Of a stretch of DNA of 64,000 nucleotides, positions 37,567 through 47,681 are shown one piece after another; positions within the stretch are counted from its first letter, which is position 1; each line of letters opens with the position of its first letter. Both the position numbers and the translations under genes were made by a program. The notes beneath the pieces are model-generated. The model saw only the letters and a list, made by a program, of their open reading frames with translations, was not told the DNA's origin and did not search any database. Origin of the DNA: Paraburkholderia sp. (GTDB lineage Bacteria > Pseudomonadota > Gammaproteobacteria > Burkholderiales > Burkholderiaceae). Location: contig NZ_JAPWKB010000012.1 in NCBI RefSeq assembly GCF_028283785.1, positions 147,501-211,500 of the forward strand, given 5' to 3'.

Positions 37567-40500
37567 TCAACCGATCGTCATCAAATTCGCATTACCGCCG
37601 GCTGCCGCCGTATTCACGCTGACCGAGCGCTCCGTCAACAAACGCTCCAGCGCGTAGTCCTCGTCGCCGCTGTCCAGTGCCCCCGCCGCCACGCCCTGCA
37701 CCGATACGATCGGCCCCGGACGCTTTGCCACTTCCTTCACCAGCGCCAGCAATTCGTCGCTGTCGCCTTCGAACAGCACGGCATCGAACAGCGCATCCGC
37801 ACCCTTCCGGACGCTCGCGAACGGCTTCAGCGATGCCGGCAACGCCGCCACCAGTTGCTCGCCCGCCGCGCCGCTGAACAGCGCGCGGTTGCCGGTCGCC
37901 AGTGCCGCCGCGAACTGCACGCGTGCGCCGGATACCGTCGTCGCCACGCACAGCACCGTGCCGCGTGCGCCGAGCGTGTACGTATTGCGCTCGCCGGTCG
38001 GACCGGCCAGCACGGCCGTCGCGCCCGCCAGGCCTTGCGACAGATACCCGTCGCAACGCGCGGCCAGGCTTGCCTGACCTTCGGCGATCAGCCAGTCACG
38101 CAGGGTCGTCAGCGCCGCGGACGGATTGTCTCCCAAATTCTGCGAACCGCCCACATTCTGGGCAGCTTGCGGCGCGTCGGACACCAGGACCTGCGCCAGG
38201 GACTTCGGCAAACCGGCCGAACGTGTCGCCAGCAGACGCTGCAGATACAACGCGCCGCCCGCCTTCGGACCCGTACCCGACAAGCCTTCGCCGCCGAACG
38301 GTTGCACCCCGACCACCGCGCCGATCACGTTGCGGTTCACGTAGATGTTGCCGACATGCGCACGGCTGATCACGTGAGCGATCGTCTCGTCGATCCGCGT
38401 GTGGATGCCGAGCGTCAGCCCGTAACCGGTTGCACGGATCTGCTCCAGCAGCTTGTCCAGCGCGCTGCGGCGATAACGGACCACGTGCAGCACCGGACCG
38501 AACACTTCGCGCTTCAGTTCGTCGATGCTGTCGAGTTCGATCAGCGTCGGCGGCACGAAGGTGCCTTGTGCGCAACCTTCCGGCATCGCCAGTTGCTCGA
38601 CGTTGCGGCCCTTGTCACGCATCGCCGCGACGTGCGCGTCGATGCCGCGCTTCGCGTCCGCGTCGATCACCGGTCCGACATCCACCGACAGCCGGTCCGG
38701 ATTGCCGATCGCCAGTTCGCGCATCGCGCCCGTCAGCATTTCCAGCGTGCGGTCTGCAACGTCGTCCTGCAGACAAAGAACGCGCAGCGCCGAACACCGT
38801 TGACCGGCGGAGTCGAAAGACGACTGCAACACGTCCGCCACGACCTGTTCGGCCAATGCCGACGAATCGACGATCATCGCGTTCTGGCCGCCCGTTTCGG
38901 CGATCAGCGGAATCGGCTTGCCATCTGCATCGAGGCGTTCGGACAGCGTCTTGTTGATCAGACGCGCCACTTCGGTCGAGCCGGTGAACATCACCGCACG
39001 CGTGCGCGCGTCGGCCACCAGTGCCGCGCCGACGGTTTCGCCGTCGCCCGGCAACAATTGCACCGCGCCGGCCGGCACGCCGGCTTCGCGCAGGATGCGC
39101 ACGGCTTGCGCGGCGATCAGCGGCGTCTGTTCGGCGGGTTTCGCGAGCACCGTGTTACCGGCAGCCAGCGCGGCCGCGACCTGGCCCATGAAAATCGCCA
39201 GCGGGAAATTCCACGGGCTGATACAGACGACCGGACCGAGCGGACGATGCGTGTCGTTCGAGAATTCGGTGCGTATCTGCGTCGAGTAGTAACGCAGGAA
39301 ATCGACGGCTTCGCGGATTTCGGCAATCGCGTTCGGCAGCGACTTGCCCGCTTCACGCACGATCAGGCCCATCAGCGTATGCATCTGCGCTTCGAGCAGA
39401 TCGGCTGCGCGCGACAGGCAATCGGCGCGCGCCTCGACCGGCGTGGCTTGCCAGATCGGCGCGGCGGCGATGGCATTCGCCAGCGCGGCGCCGACGTGCT
39501 CCGACGTCGCTTCGATGACCGTGCCGACCAGATCGCGATGATCGGCCGGGTTGCGGACGTCGCGCGCGACGCCTTCGACGGTTGCATCGGTTTCGAGCAT
39601 CGGCGCGGCGCGCCACGGGTGATTCGCGCTCGCCAGCAACGCCGACGACAGCGACGCCAGACGATGCTCGTTCGACAGGTCGAGACCGGCCGAATTGGCG
39701 CGCTCGGCACCGTACAGGTTGCGCGGCAGCGGAATCTTCGCGTGCGGCGCGCCGAGCGGCGTGAGCTTCGACGCTTCATCGACCGGATCGGCGATCAGGT
39801 CGTCGATCGCGACGTTTTCGTCAGCGATACGGTTCACGAACGACGTGTTTGCGCCGTTCTCAAGCAGACGGCGCACGAGATACGCAAGCAGCGTTTCGTG
39901 CGTGCCGACCGGCGCGTACACGCGGCACGGGCGGTTCAGCTTGTCGCGGCCGGTGACTTCTTCGTACAGCGGCTCACCCATGCCGTGCAGGCACTGGAAT
40001 TCGTACTGGCCAGGATAATAGTTCTGTCCCGCGAGGTGATAGATCGCCGACAGCGTGTGCGCGTTGTGCGTCGCGAACTGCGGATAGACCGCGTCCGGTG
40101 CGCCGAGCAGCTTTTTAGCGCAAGCGAGATAAGACACGTCGGTGTAGATCTTCCGCGTATAGACCGGATAACCTTCCAGGCCGTCTACTTGAGCACGCTT
40201 GATTTCGGTATCCCAGTACGCGCCCTTCACGAGGCGAACCATGATCCGGTGACGGCTGCGGCGCGCGAGATCGATGATGTACTCGATCACGAACGGGCAA
40301 CGCTTCTGATACGCCTGCACGACGAAACCGATGCCATTCCAGCCCGCCAGCTCCGGATCGAAACACAGCGCTTCGAGCAGATCGAGCGAGATTTCGAGGC
40401 GGTCGGCTTCTTCGGCGTCGATATTCAGGCCGATGTCGTAGCGGCGCGCGAGAATCGCCAGCGCGCGCACGCGCGGCAGCAGTTCGTTCATCGTGCGTTC

Positions 40501-41515
40501 CTGCTGCGAACGCGAGTAGCGTGCGTGCAGCGCGGATAGCTTGATCGAGATACCGGGGCCTTCGTAGATCCCGCGTCCGCCGGCCGCCTTGCCGATGGCG
40601 TGGATGGCCTGTTCGTACGACGCGTAGTAACGCAGCGCGTCGGCTTCGGTGGTCGCGGCTTCGCCGAGCATGTCGTACGAGTAGCGGAAACCGCGCGCTT
40701 CGTACTTGCGGCTGTTCGCCAGTGCTTCGGAAATGTTTTCGCCGGTGACGAACTGCTCGCCCATCAGGCGCATCGCCATATCGACACCCTTGCGGATCAG
40801 CGGCTCGCCGCCGCGTCCGATCAGACGCGTCAACGCCGACGACAAACCGGCTTCGCTATTGGTCGTGACCAGCTTGCCGGTGATCATCAAGCCCCAGGTC
40901 GCGGCGTTGACGAACAACGACGGCGCCTGGCCGACGTGCGATTTCCAGTCGCCCTTGCTGATCTTGTCGCGGATCAGCGCATCGCGCGTGGCGCGGTCGG
41001 GAATGCGCAGCAGCGCTTCGGCCAGACACATCAGCGCGACGCCTTCCTGGCTCGACAGCGAGAATTCGTGGATCAATCCTTCGACGCCGCCGCCCTTGCT
41101 CTTGCCGCGCAACGTGGACACCAGCTTGTGCGCCATGCCCTGCACGTCGCCGGCGAGATTCGCGGGCACCCGCGCCTGACCGACCAGGAACGGCAAACAT
41201 TCCGGCTCCGGACGACGGTAAGCCGCCGTGATCGCCGCGCGCAGCACCGATTGCGGCTGCACGTTCTGCGCGAATTCGAGGAAAGGATGGGACGCGCTGT
41301 CGTCGTCGGATTCGGCGTGGTTGCCGTCGGCGAGATCGGCCGAACCGCTGACGCCCGACAGTTCAGCCGGAAGCTGGCCGTGCTCGATTTTTTCGAGGTA
41401 GGCAAAGATCGCCTGCTTGATCAGCCAGTGCGGGGTGCGTTCGAGACGGGTGGCGGCATCTTTGAGCCGGGCGCAGGAGGTCATCGACCTTGACGCCAAG
41501 AGTGGTGCTAGCCAT
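37567..41515 (-). CDS. putA: Bifunctional proline dehydrogenase/P5C dehydrogenase PutA, frameshifted near N-terminus
   Basis: Trifunctional PutA of about 1316 aa: N-terminal ribbon-helix-helix DNA-binding domain, FAD proline dehydrogenase barrel (includes YDIGLNIDAEEADRLEISLD and RLVKGAYWDTEIKRAQVDG), NAD-dependent P5C dehydrogenase (catalytic Cys near 907 in DSAGQRCSAL, AETGGQNAMI) and C-terminal lid domain. It oxidises proline to glutamate at the inner membrane. The true start is the ATG at 41515 (MASTTLGVKVDDLLR after AAGGAAAC), but the frame breaks at about 41468-41475: expected LLRARLKDAATR is read LLRPAQRCR. Two bases (GC of a GCGCGC) seem missing. The downstream frame could start at an ATG at 41484, giving 1305 aa without the DNA-contacting beta strand. 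Confidence 0.9.
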
Positions 41516-41594
41516 GTTTCCTTCTTCATATGCCAGCTGACCTGCGCTGGCCAAAGACTAAAAAGTTGCCGAATCATATGCCTCCCAATAAAAA

Positions 41595-41625
41595 GGTGCA
41601 ACCGGACGAGCGACACGGTTGCACC
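41595..41625 (-). promoter_or_regulatory. Putative PutA operator / attenuator hairpin
   Basis: GGTGCAACCG and CGGTTGCACC form a perfect 10-bp dyad with an 11-base gap, 80 bp upstream of putA. Each arm contains GTTGCA (one inverted), the half-site known for PutA in the enteric put control region. Read on the minus strand the stem is followed by TTTTT, so it could also act as a transcription attenuator in the putA leader. Confidence 0.6.
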
Positions 41626-41805
41626 ATCTTGGAACCCTTACGCAGCAAGGCTTTGTGCCGAATTGGAACATCGCCGTGCACCACCGTCGATCTCAGTAGT
41701 TTCCCTGGCATTTTCTTTTCGGGTTGCCCCTTATCCAAACGCGCGGCGCGCCGTTATACAGCTATGCGGCCGCACTGACGGCGCGCGCACGACGGGGTCA
41801 GGAAA

Positions 41806-42003
41806 ATGGAAAAGTGGCTGGTAGTGGGAATGGGCGTGTGGATGTTCTTCGCGCTTGGCGCGGTGCTGTTCATCCGCGGTGCAACCGGCGGTGTCCGCCC
41901 GGGCGATGGCGACGGCCGCGCGTTGCGCCGGTCGCCGTTGCTGGTGCCGATCAGCACGCGTGAGCAGGAAATCCGCGAATCGATGCGCGACGCGCGCGGC
42001 TGA
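41806..42003 (+). CDS. Small single-pass membrane protein
   Basis: A 65-aa predicted protein with one N-terminal hydrophobic helix (WLVVGMGVWMFFALGAVLFI, about 4-23) and a polar, basic cytosolic tail rich in Gly and Arg (GDGDGRALRRS, EQEIRESMRDARG). GGTCAGGA stands just before the ATG. It lies between putA and the 3' end of priA on the opposite strand. No relative is recognised; the length, composition and codon pattern make it a plausible gene, not a certain one. Confidence 0.55.
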   Translation: MEKWLVVGMGVWMFFALGAVLFIRGATGGVRPGDGDGRALRRSPLLVPISTREQEIRESMRDARG

Positions 42004-42032
42004 TTGCGGCGCGTCGCGCGTTGGCGGCTCGA

Positions 42033-44318
42033 TCAGATATCGAGCGGATCGACTTCGACGTTCCAGCGCAGCACGCCTTTGAGGCTGCGCAACATCGGTT
42101 GCCACGCGTGCAGGGTTGCCTGAAGCGCGCCGCGCGACGCGCTTTCGATCAGCAATTGCGCGCGATGAACGTGCATCACCTTCACGATCGTCAGCGGCAC
42201 GGCGTCGTAGACCGTCACGCGCTCGGCGGCGGGAATGGTTTTGAGCGCCTCGCCGGCCTGCTGTAGAAAATCGAGCGCGGCTTCGAGCGTGCGGCCTTCC
42301 GCGCGCAACAACGCCTGATAGATGAAGGGCGGCAAATGCGCGTCGCGTCGTTCGGCGATTTGCGAGTTTGCGAAACCCACGTAATCGTGACGCGCGAGCG
42401 CGTGATACAGCGCGTGGCGCGGATAGCGCGTTTGCACCAGCACTTCGCCGGGCAAGCCCGAGCGGCCGGCGCGGCCGCTGACCTGCATCAATTGCGCGAA
42501 CAGCCGTTCGCTGGCGCGGAAATCGTGCGAAAACAGCGCCGTGTCGGCGTTCAATACGCCCACTAGCGACACGCGCTGGAAGTCGTGCCCTTTCGCGATC
42601 ATCTGCGTGCCGACCAGAATATCGACCTCGCCCGCGTGCACGTCGGAGAACAGCGCCTGCGCGCTGCCTTTACGGCGCGTGCTGTCGGCATCGATCCGCA
42701 GGATTCGCGCGCCCGGCACGGCGCTCGCCAGCGTTTCTTCGACCCGTTGCGTGCCACGCCCCATCGGCGCGATATCGACATTGCCGCACTCCGGGCATGA
42801 CCTCGGAATGCGCGCTTCCCAGCCGCAATGGTGGCAACGCAGCGTGCGTTCCTGCTTATGCAGCACGACATAGGCGCTGCATCGCGGACAACCGGCCACC
42901 CAGCCGCAAGAATCGCACGCGAGTTGCGGTGCATAACCGCGCCGGTTCAGAAACACGAGACTCTGTTCGCCACGCTCGACGCGCGCGCGCAGCGCCGCCA
43001 GCAACGGGCCCGACAGACCTTCGACGGATGCGCGTCCTCGCCGCCGCTCCTCTTCCAGATCGATCAGGCGGACGGTCGGCAACACCGCGTCGGCGACCGC
43101 GCGACGCGACAGCGTGAGCTTCGTATAGCGGCCTTGATCGGCCTGCCACCAGCTTTCCAGCGACGGCGTCGCCGAGCCGAGCACGACCGGCAAACCGTGT
43201 TGCTTCGCCCGATAGATGGCGAGGTCGCGCGCGGAATAGCGCAAACCTTCCTGCTGCTTGTACGCCGGATCGTGTTCTTCATCGACGACGATCACCGCCA
43301 GTTTCGGCAGCGACGCGAGCACTGCGAGCCGCGTACCGAGCACGATCCGCGCGCGCCCGGTGTGCGCCGCGAACCAATGGCGAGCGCGTTCGCCTTCCGC
43401 GAGACCGCTGTGCAACGTGACGATCGCGGTGGCGTCGAGCGCGGCGAAGCGCGCGCGAAATGCCGCTTCGAATTGCGGCGTCAGATTGATTTCCGGCACC
43501 AGCACCAGCGCCTGCGCGTCCGGCCGGCTTTCGAGGATCGCTGCCAGCGCGCGCAGATAGACCTCGGTTTTGCCGCTGCCGGTCACGCCGTGCAACAGGA
43601 AAGGCGCAAAGCCTTGCGCGCCGCGGATGGCGTCGACGGCGTCGGCCTGTTCGTCGGTGAGCGTCGGCAGACGCACGGCTTCGATCGACGTCGGTTGCGG
43701 TGCCGGTACGTGCGCGGCGTCGATGATGTCGAGCGCGACCCAGCCTTGTTCGCACCACGCGTCGAGCGTCGCGACCGCTTTGGGATGAAGCGCGCGGGCG
43801 TCGGCGGCGACGAGAAACTCGACTTCCGCGAGCGCGTCGGCGAGGCGGCGCAATGCGCTCGCGCGTGCAGGCAATTCGCGCGGCAACGCGTCCCGACCGG
43901 CGGGCAACAATCGATAGCGGGATTCGGGCGCGAACAGCCTCGACCAGCGCGACGCGTCGCGCAATGCTTGCGGCAACGCGGGCAACGCGACTTCACCGAT
44001 GCCCCGCTGATAGTAGTCGGCGGCGAAGGTCACGAGCCTGATCCACTCGGCCGACAACGCCGGACACGCGCCGCAAAAGTTATCCACCGCTCTGATGCGC
44101 TCCGCAGGCACCTCACTGTGAGCAACCACTTCGCAGATGAGGCCCACGATATGCCGACGTCCAAAAGGCACGCTGACGAGCGTGCCGACGGATGGCGGAA
44201 TAGGACTATCCCAGCGGTAGTCGAACAATGTCGGCAGCGGATGATCGAGCGCGACGCGGACGAAAAGCGCGCTCACGTCGGAGAAACGGGGCAGTTGGCG
44301 AACGCCGCTGCGGCGCAC
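42033..44318 (-). CDS. priA: Primosomal replication restart helicase PriA
   Basis: A 761-aa superfamily 2 helicase that recognises stalled forks and reloads the replisome. The N-terminal DNA-binding domain has VALDHPLPTLFDYRWDSPIP and VPFGRRHIVGLI. Walker A is GVTGSGKTEVY, the DEAH-type box is VVDEEHDPAYKQQEGLRYSA, and paired zinc cysteines appear in LACDSCGWVAGCPRCSAY and LRCHHCGW...SCPECGN. Motifs V/VI include GTQMIAKGHDF and QVSGRAGRSGLPGEV. The start may lie a few codons downstream of 44318 (e.g. at the FSDVSALFVRV region). Confidence 0.95.
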   Translation of the reverse strand: MRRSGVRQLPRFSDVSALFVRVALDHPLPTLFDYRWDSPIPPSVGTLVSVPFGRRHIVGLICEVVAHSEVPAERIRAVDNFCGACPALSAEWIRLVTFAADYYQRGIGEVALPALPQALRDASRWSRLFAPESRYRLLPAGRDALPRELPARASALRRLADALAEVEFLVAADARALHPKAVATLDAWCEQGWVALDIIDAAHVPAPQPTSIEAVRLPTLTDEQADAVDAIRGAQGFAPFLLHGVTGSGKTEVYLRALAAILESRPDAQALVLVPEINLTPQFEAAFRARFAALDATAIVTLHSGLAEGERARHWFAAHTGRARIVLGTRLAVLASLPKLAVIVVDEEHDPAYKQQEGLRYSARDLAIYRAKQHGLPVVLGSATPSLESWWQADQGRYTKLTLSRRAVADAVLPTVRLIDLEEERRRGRASVEGLSGPLLAALRARVERGEQSLVFLNRRGYAPQLACDSCGWVAGCPRCSAYVVLHKQERTLRCHHCGWEARIPRSCPECGNVDIAPMGRGTQRVEETLASAVPGARILRIDADSTRRKGSAQALFSDVHAGEVDILVGTQMIAKGHDFQRVSLVGVLNADTALFSHDFRASERLFAQLMQVSGRAGRSGLPGEVLVQTRYPRHALYHALARHDYVGFANSQIAERRDAHLPPFIYQALLRAEGRTLEAALDFLQQAGEALKTIPAAERVTVYDAVPLTIVKVMHVHRAQLLIESASRGALQATLHAWQPMLRSLKGVLRWNVEVDPLDI

Positions 44319-44779
44319 CGTGCGACGCCGGAAAATGACCGGAAGTTAAAGTAAACCTTCAGTTTTCGCGGTAACTTTTGGATTCGACTGATGAATTGCA
44401 CCCGACCGCGCGCCCTGTGGATAACTTTGTTGAGAACTTCGTCCGGCTGGCCCAAAAACCGTGAGAGCCTTGCCCTGTGTGGGTTTCCGCACATTTCCGG
44501 GCAATTCCCTGGAAGCCTTGCCAGACAAGGCTTAGATCAAGTGCGCACATAACTTGCAAGCTTTTTCGTACGCGCCAACGCTCTACTGCGACGCAACGTA
44601 CTTAATGTGCATAAGTCAAGTCTTGACATCGCCGGAAAGGGCCACGGACGGGCCAAAGACCCCGAAAGCTGCCCTTAGACCGAGAGCCCAGCCTAGTGCG
44701 CTGCAGCAAAAAATAATCGGGGCACGAAGCGTCCGCCACCCCGGTTTTTGCCTGTTTTTCAGGCTGTCGGATGACCGTG
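44319..44779. other. priA-hemE intergenic region
   Basis: About 460 bp. It contains a perfect DnaA-box sequence (TGTGGATAA, complement of TTATCCACA) at 44416-44424, and a near match TTATCCACC inside priA around 44078. A short GCCTTGCCAGACAAGGC hairpin lies near 44514. The hemE terminator occupies 44708-44743. No gene is supported here. Confidence 0.5.
44708..44743 (-). terminator. Terminator of hemE
   Basis: On the minus strand CGGGG ... CCCCG encloses a further small fold (GGACGCTTCG) and is followed by ATTATTTTTT. It lies about 40 bp after the hemE stop. Confidence 0.6.
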
Positions 44780-45883
44780 TCAGGACCCGCTGACAACGTT
44801 TCCAGCGCGGATCGCGCGGCTATGACGATGCACTTCATCCACCAGTTCCGCGACGTTTTCGGGCGGCGTGAATTGCGAGATGCCGTGGCCGAGGTTGAAC
44901 ACGTGTCCCGGATGATTTCCGAAGCTGTCGAGCACCGCGCGCGCCTGCATGCGGATCGCCGACGGCGGCGCAAACAGCACGGACGGATCGATATTGCCCT
45001 GGAGCGCGACTTTGCCGCCGACCCGCTCGCGCGCCTTGCTCAGATTGACGGTCCAGTCGAGCCCGACCGCATCGACGCCGATCTCGGCGATCTCGTCGAG
45101 CCACAGACCGCCGCCCTTCGTGAACGTGATGACCGGCACTTTCTGGCCGTCGTGCTCGCGCTTCAACTGGCTGACGACCATCTGCGTGTAGTGCAGCGAA
45201 AAGCGTTGATAGATCCCGTCGGCAAGCGCACCGCCCCACGTGTCGAAGATCATCACGGCTTGCGCGCCGGCTTCGATCTGCGCGTTCAGATAGGCCGCCA
45301 CCGATTTCGCGTTGATCTCCAGAATGCGGTGCATCAGATCCGGGCGCGCGTACAGCATCGACTTGACGGTGCGGAAGTCGGGCGAGCCGCCGCCTTCGAC
45401 CATGTAGCACGCCAGCGTCCACGGACTGCCCGAGAAACCGATCAACGGCACGCGTTGACGGCCTTGGGCATCGACCAGCGCGCGGCGGATTTCGCTGACG
45501 GCGTCGGTCACGTAACGCAGCGTCGCGTCGATATCCGGCACGGCGAGGCGCGCAACGTCGTCTTCCGTGCGAACCGGCCGCGCGAATTTCGGACCTTCGC
45601 CCGTGACGAATTCGAGGCCGAGGCCCATCGCGTCGGGCACGGTCAGGATGTCGGAGAACAGGATGGCGGCGTCGAGCGGATAGCGGTCGAGCGGTTGCAA
45701 CGTGACTTCGGTTGCATAGGCCGGGCTTTTCGCGAGGCCGAGGAAACTGCCCGCGCGACTGCGCGTGGCGTTGTATTCCGGCAGATAACGCCCCGCCTGA
45801 CGCATGAGCCAGATCGGCGTGTAGTCGGTCGGCTGGCGCAGCAGCGCGCGCAGGAAAGTGTCGTTCAGGAGGGTATGGGCCAC
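44780..45883 (-). CDS. hemE: Uroporphyrinogen decarboxylase
   Basis: A 367-aa cytosolic heme-pathway enzyme removing four carboxyls from uroporphyrinogen III. Signature segments are [48 protein letters not shown] and VFNLGHGI; the catalytic Asp lies in FSDILT. The GTG at 45883 gives (M)[19 protein letters not shown], the common betaproteobacterial N-terminus; the in-frame TTG at 45904 would add seven residues. It is divergent from the PheC-like gene. Confidence 0.96.
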   Translation of the reverse strand: MAHTLLNDTFLRALLRQPTDYTPIWLMRQAGRYLPEYNATRSRAGSFLGLAKSPAYATEVTLQPLDRYPLDAAILFSDILTVPDAMGLGLEFVTGEGPKFARPVRTEDDVARLAVPDIDATLRYVTDAVSEIRRALVDAQGRQRVPLIGFSGSPWTLACYMVEGGGSPDFRTVKSMLYARPDLMHRILEINAKSVAAYLNAQIEAGAQAVMIFDTWGGALADGIYQRFSLHYTQMVVSQLKREHDGQKVPVITFTKGGGLWLDEIAEIGVDAVGLDWTVNLSKARERVGGKVALQGNIDPSVLFAPPSAIRMQARAVLDSFGNHPGHVFNLGHGISQFTPPENVAELVDEVHRHSRAIRAGNVVSGS

Positions 45884-46074
45884 GTTGCGGTCTGCTGGAG
45901 GCAAAGGGGCATTTTACCGGACGCGACGCGCCTTATCGCGATAGATGAACGGTATAGGACCGGCTCGCGGCCTCGCGCCACCGCATTTTCGCGAATATTC
46001 AACGGCAACTGGCCGGGCTATCATCGGCCGCCGTAATGCCTCGAAAAACCTATCACCACGGGATTGGAGCGTCG

Positions 46075-46890
46075 ATGAAGCACACCGCAATTGCAGCCGG
46101 ACTGGTTCTGTCAGCCGTGTTCACGGGCGTATCCACGTTATGCGCGAGCAGCGCGGCGTTTGCGCAAAGCGCGCCGGCCGCCGCAACGCCATCGCACCTG
46201 GACGACATACTCGCGCGCGGCACGCTGCGCGCCTGCACCACGGGCGACTACAAGCCGTATTCGTACTACAAACCGGACGGCACGTTCGAAGGTATCGATA
46301 TCGATATGACGGAGTCGCTGGCGAAGTCGCTCGGCGTGAAGGTCGAATTCGTCAAAACGTCGTGGTCGAACCTGATGAACGACTTCATCGCGAAGTGCGA
46401 TGTCGGCGTGGGCGGAGTTTCACCGACGCTCGAGCGTCAGAAACGCGCATTTTTCACGCAAGCCTATATGGTGGACGGCAAGACGCCGATCGCACGCTGC
46501 GACGACGTGAACAAATATCAGACGGTCGCGCAGATCGACCAGCCGTCCACGCGGGTGATCGTGAACCCCGGTGGAACAAATGAACGTTTCGCGAAACAGT
46601 TTTTCCCGCACGCGAATCTGACCGTTTATCCCGACAACGTGACGATTTTCAAGCAGATCCTTGCCGGAAAGGCCGACGTGATGGTCACCGACGCATCTGA
46701 AACGCTGTTGCAGCAGAAACTGAACCCGGGCCTGTGTTCCGTGCATCCGGACAAACCGTTCCAATACGGCGAAAAAGCGTGGCTGCTGCCGCGCGGCGAC
46801 GTCGCGTTCCAGCAATATGTCGATCAGTGGTTACATCTGGCGCGCGCAACCGGCGAATATCAGGCGATTTCTGACAAATGGCTTAAATAA
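46075..46890 (+). CDS. Periplasmic cyclohexadienyl dehydratase-like (PheC) / family 3 solute-binding protein
   Basis: A 271-aa exported protein with signal peptide (MKHTAIAAGLVLSAVFTGVS, cut after AFA). The mature part has the family 3 solute-binding fold but closely follows Pseudomonas PheC: LRACTTGDYKPYSYYKPDG, FVKTSWSNLMNDFIAKCDVG, IVNPGGTNERFAKQF, YPDNVTIFKQILAGKAD, VTDASETLLQQ (glutamate equivalent to the PheC acid), and FQYGEKAWLLPRGD. PheC dehydrates prephenate or arogenate in the periplasm to phenylpyruvate or phenylalanine. An amino-acid-binding role is the alternative. ATG at 46075 after GGAGCG; the upstream extension disrupts the signal peptide. Confidence 0.8.
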   Translation: MKHTAIAAGLVLSAVFTGVSTLCASSAAFAQSAPAAATPSHLDDILARGTLRACTTGDYKPYSYYKPDGTFEGIDIDMTESLAKSLGVKVEFVKTSWSNLMNDFIAKCDVGVGGVSPTLERQKRAFFTQAYMVDGKTPIARCDDVNKYQTVAQIDQPSTRVIVNPGGTNERFAKQFFPHANLTVYPDNVTIFKQILAGKADVMVTDASETLLQQKLNPGLCSVHPDKPFQYGEKAWLLPRGDVAFQQYVDQWLHLARATGEYQAISDKWLK

Positions 46891-47379
46891 ATCCGATATA
46901 TAGCTTCAAACGGTCGTACGTCGCGTCTCGCGAATCCTGTAACCGGCCGGAAAGCCCGCCGACTCGCTATTCGGCCGCCGTTTCAACACTTTTCCCGCAG
47001 ACGAAACGGACGACGTAGGTGAAAGCAAACGTGTGCACTGCAGCAATCCGTCGCACACGTTGCGTGAAAATTACGCGAAGCGCGAACTCGCCGCAATTCC
47101 CCGATCCCGCCACTGTATTTGCGGGACAAGCGGCACAAAGGTGATATTTAACGCCGCCTAGGAGCCTGGACGCGCTGCAATACATGTGTGAAGCACTTGC
47201 CGAATACTGTCGATCTGGACCGGTAATTTTGACGTTTCATACGTTTCAAAATCGCAAAAAATCCCGGAGAGCCTTATCTGGCGGGCGTTACAACCTGAAA
47301 CACTTTGTTACCGCGTACACCGATCATTTCGCCCACAATGCCCTCAACGGTATCAACACGGATGTGGCTGTGTGCGTAG
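46891..47379. other. Long intergenic region, low GC
   Basis: About 490 bp after the PheC-like gene with lower GC than the flanks and no supported gene. TTGACG (about 47229) is a possible -35 element but lacks a good -10. It leads into the candidate structured RNA. Confidence 0.45.
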
Positions 47380-47556
47380 TGTGAGCGGATGCAAAGCACG
47401 CAAGTCGGTCGGCAAAACGCCGGAGCCCTGAAACGGGGCATCCCTGTTGGAGCCGTGGTCGACGTCGGGACGTCAACCATGCGGTTCCTCCATTGGTCTC
47501 CTCGCGCTAACCCCGTAGCGTGTGGTTTTTAGCGGGCTCCAGGCCCGCTTTTTTTT
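47380..47556 (+). ncRNA. Candidate structured small RNA with own terminator
   Basis: No coding frame is supported here, yet three hairpins precede a strong terminator. They are CGGC/GCCG (47410-47422), GGA-GCCC/GGGC-A-TCC (47422-47443) and a long one, GGAGCCG-TGGTCGAC paired with GTCAACCA-T-GCGGTTCC (47449-47488). The next gene is convergent, so this is not a riboswitch for it. The 5' end is unknown. It matches no RNA family I recognise; 6S, SRP and RNase P signatures are absent. Confidence 0.35.
47531..47556 (+). terminator. Intrinsic terminator without an upstream gene
   Basis: Stem AGCGGGC / GCCCGCT with a 5-base loop, followed by eight T. The nearest plus-strand gene ends 640 bp upstream, so it most likely ends an RNA gene. 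Confidence 0.85.
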
Positions 47557-47681
47557 CGCCTGTGAAACGTTTGCGCACCTTTTTGGAGCATGCGCAGGCC
47601 GGCGAAAGTGCCTCCTTCCTCCCTTCTCTGTCTTCCCCTGCTATCGGCGTCAGGCGTTTTCGCCGGACGCCATGCGTCGTA

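Noticed and set aside
36349..40539. Very long open frame (over 1300 codons) antisense to putA and the amino-acid binding protein gene
   Set aside because: It spans two real genes and their gap on the other strand, has Arg/His-rich composition typical of GC-rich shadow frames, and shows no domain.
47274..47480. 68-codon minus-strand frame ending VEGIVGEMIGVRGNKVF
   Set aside because: It looks protein-like for about 25 residues but lacks a ribosome site and overlaps the hairpins of the candidate RNA.
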